Assembly: GCA_965659005.1 (NCBI GenBank)
Contig: CBFHVG010000084.1
Coordinates: 1-9,442, forward strand
Source: CAYPTY01 sp965659005
GTDB lineage: Bacteria > Bacteroidota > Rhodothermia > Balneolales > Balneolaceae
DNA length: 9,442 bases
Reading direction: 5' to 3'
The notes beneath the pieces were generated by a model that had not been told where the DNA came from, searched no databases, and saw only the letters and a list, made by a program, of their open reading frames with translations. Of this stretch, positions 1 through 5,077 are shown in pieces. The position numbers and the translations under genes were made by a program. Numbering within the stretch: the stretch's first letter is position 1; each line of letters starts with the position of its first letter.

Positions 1-1499
1 AGTCTCCTTACTTTTTCAAGAATCACTTCATCAACGAATTCTCCGCTGAAATTTTCATAATCATACAACACTGAACGGTCGTCGAATTCTGAAAACTGAG
101 TTACTAAATCGAGATCTATGCTATCGTTAAGTTTTAGTGACAACCCACCTCCAAAGATATTTCTATCTAAAGTATTTCTGCTCGTTTTTGAAGGCAAATG
201 AGCAAATGAAGCTCTCAATTTTGCTTCATTATTTAGGTTAAATGTGAACCCGACTCTGTAGTTGATAACATCTTCAAAATTCTGACTTATAAAGTCGTTT
301 GTTCCTCTTTCAATCGCTCCACCAAAATCATCAAATCTGGCATCCATAGTTGCATTACTATAATTTATAAAATCTGCTGCGGCTGAGATCTTGATATCAT
401 TCGCGATAAAGGATGTCACACCAACGCTATATTTGGCTGGTCTATTTATGTAATAAACAGAATTGCCATCATTTTCAGAATAAAAGCCATTACCATTGTC
501 AAATACAGACTCAGCTGATTCAGTAAAAGTCTCATCTACTCTTAGTTTTGTCGGTATTGTTGCACTAGCACCAAGATGGAGAGACTCACTGAGCTTATAG
601 ATTGTTCCTAATCTAAATGTGAAGCCTGCAAGTTCAGATTCTATTCTATCTTCAAATTGAAGTAGTTCAATATCTGTACCGGGAGTTGCTGGATCTTCAT
701 CATCGTCAATAAGGTCAATGTTATAGACATTATTAAGATCCTCTTCAAGAAACTCTCTTCTGTAGTTATATCTACCAATAGTTGAACCTATGGAAGCACC
801 AACAAATAAATTTTCTTGGAATTCAACAGCTCCAAATAAGGATAAATCACCCATATATCCGCTTTGATTTATTTCCCCAAGTTGGTTGATTCCTAAAAAT
901 TCGAGATCAGATGTCTGTCCGATTCTGAAAATAGACTCCACATATTCACGAGTATTATCATTCCAGTCGGTACCGTATACATCAAAGGCAACTGTACCAT
1001 CTCCACCTAGTCTTAAATTATCTGTCAACGAACTATTTTGGTTGAAAACATCGAACTGATTCATCCTATGGAAATCTTTCTGAAGGGTATAACCAGCCCC
1101 TATTGAAAGTTTTCCCATTGTAGTTGGTGCCTTGTACACAAAACCAATATCACTCAACAGACCATTATTATTTATAAGCGGATTCTGGTTGAGGTTTGTT
1201 GCCTGATTACCAAATGATGAGATCTCATCCCTTCTATTTAGCACTGAAAACCCAAATGAAAAATAACTAGTCTCTACCAGAGCCATGGATGCAGGGTTAT
1301 CAATAAAAGAAGCGAAACCATTAGGATCGGAAACAGATGGAATAATGGCATTTGTGCCTGATAATGGAAACTCAGCTGCGCTTAGTCTTAGGGCTGAAGT
1401 TGAATATAGAAGCGGATTTTCACCATCCTGTGCCATCAGTGTTTGGTGAAAGGCGAACACAGTAAGGGTTGTCAACACTATGCTGAATAATGATTTCAT
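1..1499 (-). CDS. OmpP1/FadL-type outer-membrane beta-barrel protein, 3' end cut by the window edge
   Basis: This reading frame is open from an ATG at 1499-1497 to the left edge, 499 codons with no stop, so the C-terminus is missing. Residues 1-23 form a signal peptide (basic MKS start, hydrophobic core, cleavage likely after LMA before QDGEN). Residues 67-72 read DNPASM, the Asn-Pro-Ala motif seen near the N-terminus of OmpP1/FadL/PorV-like barrels. The rest alternates short amphipathic strands with Asn/Asp/Gly-rich turns, for example LSIGAGYTLQ (131-140), GFTFRLGTIYKL (292-303), LHLGASATIPTKLRV (307-321) and YRVGFTFNLN (414-423). An acidic loop lies near 264-270. OmpP1/FadL proteins are outer-membrane channels for hydrophobic compounds; the substrate here is unknown. 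The start is 43 bp after the stop of the Ser/Arg-rich lipoprotein gene, so co-transcription is likely; no strong ribosome binding site is visible. A PorV-like or other 14-stranded barrel is the alternative. Confidence 0.8.
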   Translation of the reverse strand, partial: MKSLFSIVLTTLTVFAFHQTLMAQDGENPLLYSTSALRLSAAEFPLSGTNAIIPSVSDPNGFASFIDNPASMALVETSYFSFGFSVLNRRDEISSFGNQATNLNQNPLINNNGLLSDIGFVYKAPTTMGKLSIGAGYTLQKDFHRMNQFDVFNQNSSLTDNLRLGGDGTVAFDVYGTDWNDNTREYVESIFRIGQTSDLEFLGINQLGEINQSGYMGDLSLFGAVEFQENLFVGASIGSTIGRYNYRREFLEEDLNNVYNIDLIDDDEDPATPGTDIELLQFEDRIESELAGFTFRLGTIYKLSESLHLGASATIPTKLRVDETFTESAESVFDNGNGFYSENDGNSVYYINRPAKYSVGVTSFIANDIKISAAADFINYSNATMDARFDDFGGAIERGTNDFISQNFEDVINYRVGFTFNLNNEAKLRASFAHLPSKTSRNTLDRNIFGGGLSLKLNDSIDLDLVTQFSEFDDRSVLYDYENFSGEFVDEVILEKVRR

Positions 1500-1542
1500 G
1501 ACTTTAAAATTTGATTGTTATCTGCCTTTGAGCTGTCTGTAT

Positions 1543-2955
1543 TTAGCCTCTTTTACCTGATCTGCCAGATGAACGGCCCGATGAGGACGAACGAGAGCGG
1601 CTTGATGAACTTGATCTGCTCACACTCTTACTACTACTTCTTGATGGAGCTGATCTGCTTACTGATTTGCTACTGCTTCTTGAGGGGGCCGATCGACTTA
1701 CTGATTTGCTTGAACGGGACGATGTTCTGCTTCTATTTACACTTGAAGATTTGTTAGATCGTGATGAACTCCTGCTTACAGAGGAAGATCTCGAAGAACT
1801 TTTAGTTCGACTAACTGAAGATGATCTTGAACCACTGTTTGATCTGTTCGAGCTACTGCTTCTGCTCACAGAGCTACCACCGGATCTACCACTACTTCCA
1901 CTTCTCTTTACAGAACTACCTTTCGAACTTGATCTGCCGCTGCTGCCACTTCTTTTAACTGAACTGCCGCTTCGACTTGAACTGCCACTTCTTTTAACTG
2001 ATGATCCTCTGGATGTTCGCTTTGAGCCACTTCTTCCTACTGATCTTGATCGGCTTGTAGTTCTATTTGAACGAGAGCCTACAGATGACCTACCTGTCTT
2101 GGTTCTGCTAGTTCTAAGTCCAGTAGATCTACTTCCGTTATTTGTTCTACTTCTTGAAGTAAGTGTACTTTTCGAAGATCCAGACCTATTCGAGGCATCT
2201 CTTAATCCATTTCTACCAGTAGACCTGTTAATACCCGAATTCCTGACGCTATTTCCGTTTCTTAATCTTCTAAGTTGACTATTCTGTCCATAAAAATCAC
2301 CATATACAGCTACTGTATTCCAACCCCAGTATGGGTCCCAGAAGCCATTCCAACCCCAGCCCCAGCCGCCATTCCAGGTTAGAGCATTCCAGCCCCAGCC
2401 ACCGTTCCAGCCGAAATTATTCCAACCTAAACCTGCATTCCAACCCCAAAATGGATCCCAACCCCACCAAGTGTTGTAATTATTCCAGTACCAGGAGTTA
2501 TAACCAATGGAAGGACCCCAAAACGAATCGATGTACCATCCAACATGATTATTAAAACCAAAACGGTGTCCTGTTTGGGATAAGAATCTTGTCGATTCAA
2601 ATGCTCCCTGATCATAACCATCATCAAAGCCTTCATCGTAACCTTGATCGAAGCCGATCAGATAGTTATCTCGGTAAAATTCCTCAGCTTCATAATCTTT
2701 GAAATATATTGGCTCAGGATAAATAGGCTCAGTTGTATCAGGAATTTCATCCTCATAATAATATTCTTTAGCTGTCTGATCTTCACCACTCCAGTAGTAA
2801 CCTTCTCTGGCTTCAGTTTCATTATTCCAGTTTGCAGAATTATCAGAATCATTTGCTGGGTATAAGTCAACTGTTCGCAATTGAGTATAGCAACCACTTG
2901 CTAAAAGTGAAAAGCTGAATAAGTAGGCTATATTTAAAATCTTTGAGAAAGTCAT
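1543..2955 (-). CDS. Trp-rich and Ser/Arg-rich lipoprotein, copy 1 (470 aa, unknown function)
   Basis: I do not recognise a characterised family. I chose the ATG at 2955 because it is preceded by GGAG with six bases of spacing and opens directly with a lipoprotein signal peptide (MTFSKILNIA, then lipobox LLASGC, lipidated Cys at 22). A GTG at 3000 would add 15 residues before that signal. Segments in order: conserved acidic/aromatic domain (about 23-145, with EAREGYYWSGEDQT and YFKDY..EE.YRDNYL); a GFDQGYDEGFDDGYDQG repeat (101-117); a Trp/Gly/Asn-rich stretch (about 141-214, e.g. NGGWGWNALTWNGGWGWG); a basic linker (224-257, LRRLRNGNSVRNSGINRS); and a tail of over 210 residues almost wholly Ser, Arg, Gly, Lys and Thr. 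The product should be anchored in a membrane, probably the outer one, with a highly positive tail. It is paralogous to the gene at 3244-4344 and sits directly upstream of the OmpP1/FadL-type gene. The tail resembles eukaryotic SR repeats by composition only; I infer no splicing-like role. Confidence 0.85.
   Translation of the reverse strand: MTFSKILNIAYLFSFSLLASGCYTQLRTVDLYPANDSDNSANWNNETEAREGYYWSGEDQTAKEYYYEDEIPDTTEPIYPEPIYFKDYEAEEFYRDNYLIGFDQGYDEGFDDGYDQGAFESTRFLSQTGHRFGFNNHVGWYIDSFWGPSIGYNSWYWNNYNTWWGWDPFWGWNAGLGWNNFGWNGGWGWNALTWNGGWGWGWNGFWDPYWGWNTVAVYGDFYGQNSQLRRLRNGNSVRNSGINRSTGRNGLRDASNRSGSSKSTLTSRSRTNNGSRSTGLRTSRTKTGRSSVGSRSNRTTSRSRSVGRSGSKRTSRGSSVKRSGSSSRSGSSVKRSGSSGRSSSKGSSVKRSGSSGRSGGSSVSRSSSSNRSNSGSRSSSVSRTKSSSRSSSVSRSSSRSNKSSSVNRSRTSSRSSKSVSRSAPSRSSSKSVSRSAPSRSSSKSVSRSSSSSRSRSSSSGRSSGRSGKRG
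1594..1710 (-). repeat. 39-bp tandem repeat in the Ser/Arg tail of lipoprotein copy 1
   Basis: Three units of 39 bp encode SKSVSRSAPSRSS, SKSVSRSAPSRSS and the decayed SKSVSRSSSSSRS. The first two are identical in protein but differ at several silent bases (for example agc against tcg-type serine and the gga/ggc changes on the plus strand), so the repeat is not a very recent copy. Confidence 0.8.
1858..2007 (-). repeat. Degenerate GSSVKRSGSS repeats in the tail of lipoprotein copy 1
   Basis: The block GSSVKRSGSS(S/G)RS occurs three times with unit lengths of 13, 16 and 14 residues, followed by a fourth partial unit GSSVSRS. The unequal lengths suggest slippage or unequal crossing-over with later drift. 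No such Val-Lys-Arg units are present in the copy 2 tail, so the expansion followed the gene duplication or was lost there. Confidence 0.75.
2314..2493 (-). repeat. Trp/Gly/Asn-rich segment of lipoprotein copy 1
   Basis: These 60 codons contain about 20 tryptophans arranged in short near-repeats: WDPFWGWN and WDPYWGWN at the two ends, and NGGWGWNALTWNGGWGWG between them. In DNA the word attccaacccca and close variants recur on the plus strand. Copy 2 has a Trp-rich segment in the same place, but with a different, less regular sequence. Confidence 0.75.
2605..2655 (-). repeat. 12-bp tandem repeat encoding G-F/Y-D-x units in lipoprotein copy 1
   Basis: Four tetrapeptide units, GFDQ GYDE GFDD GYDQ, then a final G, are encoded by 12-bp units. 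Copy 2 has only GFDQGFHHG at this place. The acidic, aromatic units alternate Phe and Tyr. Similar G-[FY]-D-x runs occur in secreted proteins, where metal binding is sometimes supposed; nothing here proves it. Confidence 0.75.
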
Positions 2956-3042
2956 AAGAAACTCCGATTGCATACTATTTAAGTTCACATATAAATTCAC
3001 AAAATCAAGCTTAGTATGAAATCACATGATGATGTTAGATAG
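2956..3042 (-). promoter_or_regulatory. Upstream element of lipoprotein copy 1, duplicate of the copy 2 element
   Basis: This is the counterpart of 4345-4431. The block 3003-3042 keeps the AATCA, TATGA, ATCA, ATGAT and TTAGAT words of the other copy in the same places. The first palindrome is reduced to AAGCTT at its centre (3007-3012), and the second is nearly kept as ATCACATGAT (3021-3030). A strong Shine-Dalgarno GGAG (2965-2962) precedes the ATG by six bases and decides the start. The element implies that copy 1 and the porin behind it have their own promoter, not just readthrough from copy 2. Confidence 0.45.
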
Positions 3043-3243
3043 TTTTCTTCAATTTCCAATACTCAATAAAATGAGTGCTTCTTTTTGACTGATTGACTTC
3101 AATTATGATCAGTGTAATGACTTCATTTGGAAGACTATAGACATATTTCCAGAACAGCTTAGAGAGAGATAATTATATGCTATTCTATAGGTTTATTTCC
3201 AGCAGATATGAAAGAAGTCTGCTTAAGATCGAGTTAATGCTTG
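3043..3243. other. Intergenic spacer between the two lipoprotein genes
   Basis: These 201 bp hold no convincing gene. On the minus strand a 6-bp stem AGCAGA/TCTGCT with an 11-base loop (3201-3223) begins 20 bases after the copy 2 stop but has no T run, so it is at best a weak terminator or an RNA 3'-end stabiliser. The rest is AT-rich and shows no similarity that I can see to the region beyond 4431. Confidence 0.5.
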
Positions 3244-4344
3244 TTAACTACCGCCGCCGGATCGTCCTGAACTGCTACCTGATCTTCCACTTCTACCTTC
3301 TGAACTTCCACTTCGGCCTGTGGAACCCCCACTTCGATTAATAGAGCTACTACCACCAGAATTGTTTCTATTTGTTCTTGTTACTGAAGAGCTCCTTGAC
3401 GAAGCTGTATATGATGTTGCAGAATATCTACTTCTTACTGAACCTGATCGACTTGAAGTTCTGTTTGAAACGGATCTGATATTTGCCCAATCTGTTGTTT
3501 TAGTTCTACTTCTTCTGTATCCGGACCTTCGCTCACTAGTATTTCTCGTACGAGATGTTAATGCGCCTCTATTATCTGCACTTGTCCGTTTTGAAGCATC
3601 TCTAAAACTATTCCTTAAATTTGATCTGTTTATACCTGAACTTCGAACGGTATTACCATTATTAATTCGTCTGAGCTCGCTATTTTGTTCAGAAGAATTG
3701 GCTAATAAAGCTACACCATACCTATTCGTTGCGATATAATTATTCCAATTCCAACCTATGCCCCAGCCAGAATTACCACCATACCACATTTGCAGTGATC
3801 CCCATCCTAAATCAAAGAATGGATGATACCCACCCCAGGCAAAGCTTGTCCAGTTCCATGGAGTATCCAAAGGGTAAGTCCAGCCCCATATAGGACTATA
3901 GTGATTAACCCAGAATCCTCTAGATGGCCCCCAATAAGATTGAACATACCACCCAACTTGGTTGTTATAAGCATATCTGTGTCCAGACCTGGAAAAAAAA
4001 GCAGTTGATTCAAATCTGCCGTGGTGAAAACCTTGATCGAAGCCAACTAAATAATTGTCTCGATAATACTCTTCGGCTTTGTAATCTTTGAAATAAAGTC
4101 TCTGCTGATTTTCTGGTTGAGTTGTATCAGGTATTTCTTCCTCAAAGGAATAATCTTTAGGTGTTTGATCTTCTCCGCTCCAGTAATAGCCTTCTCTTGC
4201 TTCGATCTCATTGTCCCAGTTTGCTGAGATCACAGAGTCATTTGCAGGGTAAAATTCAACTGTACGAAATTGAGTATAACAACCACTGGCTAAAAGTGAG
4301 ATGCTTAAAAGACATGCGATATTTAGAATTTTTGAGAAAGCCAT
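3244..4344 (-). CDS. Trp-rich and Ser/Arg-rich lipoprotein, copy 2 (366 aa, unknown function)
   Basis: This is a tandem paralogue of the gene at 1543-2955 and keeps the same order of segments. The ATG at 4344 is chosen because it follows AGGG with six bases of spacing and opens the signal peptide (MAFSKILNIA, lipobox LLASGC, Cys22). The N-terminal domain is close to identical in blocks (SLLASGCYTQ, YPANDS, EAREGYYWSGEDQT, EIPDTT, YFKDY, RDNYL, GHR, VGWY, WGPS). It lacks the expanded G-F/Y-D-x repeat of copy 1: GFDQGFHHGRFEST against GFDQGYDEGFDDGYDQGAFEST. The Trp-rich segment (about 137-204) has diverged more than the flanks. The basic linker (220-253) is well kept, and the Ser/Arg/Gly tail is shorter (about 113 residues) and ends in glycines. 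It lies 94 bp downstream of the response regulator gene. Its function is unknown. The stronger conservation of the N-terminal domain and linker suggests those are the functional parts. Confidence 0.85.
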   Translation of the reverse strand: MAFSKILNIACLLSISLLASGCYTQFRTVEFYPANDSVISANWDNEIEAREGYYWSGEDQTPKDYSFEEEIPDTTQPENQQRLYFKDYKAEEYYRDNYLVGFDQGFHHGRFESTAFFSRSGHRYAYNNQVGWYVQSYWGPSRGFWVNHYSPIWGWTYPLDTPWNWTSFAWGGYHPFFDLGWGSLQMWYGGNSGWGIGWNWNNYIATNRYGVALLANSSEQNSELRRINNGNTVRSSGINRSNLRNSFRDASKRTSADNRGALTSRTRNTSERRSGYRRSRTKTTDWANIRSVSNRTSSRSGSVRSRYSATSYTASSRSSSVTRTNRNNSGGSSSINRSGGSTGRSGSSEGRSGRSGSSSGRSGGGS

Positions 4345-4431
4345 AAGGTACCCTGTGCCCTGAATATATAATTTCAAGTTTAAAGTCACATAATCAGATC
4401 TGATATGACATCATATGATAATATTAGATGA
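4345..4431 (-). promoter_or_regulatory. Upstream element of lipoprotein copy 2, duplicated at copy 1, with two palindromes
   Basis: These 87 bp align without gaps to 2956-3042 at the same distance from the start codon. The distal 40 bp (4392-4431) match at 28 of 40 positions, and most differences are transitions. This copy contains a perfect 12-bp palindrome ATCAGATCTGAT (4393-4404) and a perfect 10-bp palindrome ATCATATGAT (4410-4419), centred 16 bp apart. The element lies between the response-regulator stop and the lipoprotein start and includes the ribosome binding site (AGGG at 4354-4351). I cannot assign -35 and -10 boxes with confidence. An operator bound by the neighbouring LuxR-type regulator is a reasonable but untested idea. 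Confidence 0.45.
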
Positions 4432-4438
4432 CATAACA

Positions 4439-5074
4439 TCAGATTTCACCTCTAAGTGATTTTGCAATTACTTCTGCTTTAGAATTAACATGAAGTTTTT
4501 TGTAAATATTCCTAATGTGAGCTCTTACGGTATCGATGGAAATATCAAAACGATCTGCGATCATTTTATAGCTTAATCCATCTACCAAGCCGTTTACAAT
4601 GTCTTGTTCGCGTGATGTCAGCATACTGTTCTCGTCTTTTTGAGGAGTTGGTTTTTTGAAGTGACTGATCACCTTACGCGCAATTTGCGGAGACATTGGT
4701 GCCCCACCATTCATGAGATTTATGATTGACTCTTTAATTTCAGGTAGAGAAGTGTGCTTTAGTAAATAACCACTTGCACCAGCAACCAGCGAATCGAAGA
4801 TTTTATGAGAATCGTGATAGACCGTAAGCATGATGATATCGATATCAGGATACTTACCCTTGATAATCTCCATTCCTTTGATACCTGACATACCTGGTAA
4901 TTGAATATCCATGAGTATAACCTGTGGATGTTCATGATTCTCAAGATGTTCCAACATTTCCTCTACTGAGTCCACAGCAACAGGACAAGCCATATCATCT
5001 TGCATATCCAAATAACGCTGGATTAGATCTCTGATCTTCTTATTGTCTTCAACAATGCCTATTACTGATTTCAT
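4439..5074 (-). CDS. NarL/FixJ-family response regulator with LuxR-type HTH
   Basis: The 211-aa protein has a receiver domain at residues 3-120 and a LuxR-type DNA-binding domain at about 148-208. The receiver has the acidic pair E9/D10, the phospho-acceptor Asp56 in LMDIQLPGMSG, Thr84 in MLTVYHD and Lys106 in LLKHTS, so all the residues needed for phosphorylation are present. The output domain shows LTSREQDIVNGLVDGLSYK, then the recognition region around DTVRAHIRNIYKKLHVNSKAE (181-201). It should be phosphorylated by the kinase encoded just upstream: the kinase TGA and this ATG are three bases apart, which suggests translational coupling. It belongs to the common class that binds short inverted repeats as a dimer. 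The nearest downstream promoter region, with two palindromes at 4393-4419, is an obvious candidate target, though this is inference. Confidence 0.95.
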   Translation of the reverse strand: MKSVIGIVEDNKKIRDLIQRYLDMQDDMACPVAVDSVEEMLEHLENHEHPQVILMDIQLPGMSGIKGMEIIKGKYPDIDIIMLTVYHDSHKIFDSLVAGASGYLLKHTSLPEIKESIINLMNGGAPMSPQIARKVISHFKKPTPQKDENSMLTSREQDIVNGLVDGLSYKMIADRFDISIDTVRAHIRNIYKKLHVNSKAEVIAKSLRGEI

Positions 5075-5077
5075 TAC

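Noticed and set aside
1594..2007. Repeats in the lipoprotein tail as a CRISPR array or mobile-element repeat
   Set aside because: The repeats are in frame, degenerate at silent positions, without spacers, and continuous with the coding sequence.
1667..2278. A 203-codon plus-strand frame rich in Leu, Asp and Glu
   Set aside because: It is the mirror of the Ser/Arg tail codons of the lipoprotein gene on the other strand; no ribosome binding site, signal or domain is visible.
2331..2555. A plus-strand frame rich in Ser, His, Pro and Asn opposite the Trp-rich segment
   Set aside because: It is an antisense product of repeated Trp/Gly/Asn codons and does not have an independent counterpart in copy 2.
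3201..3223. Hairpin AGCAGA/TCTGCT after lipoprotein copy 2 as a terminator
   Set aside because: The stem is only six base pairs, the loop is 11 bases and no T run follows.
3320..3739. A 139-codon plus-strand frame, Leu/Glu-rich
   Set aside because: The same mirror effect opposite the copy 2 tail, and both frames share the bias for that reason rather than through descent.
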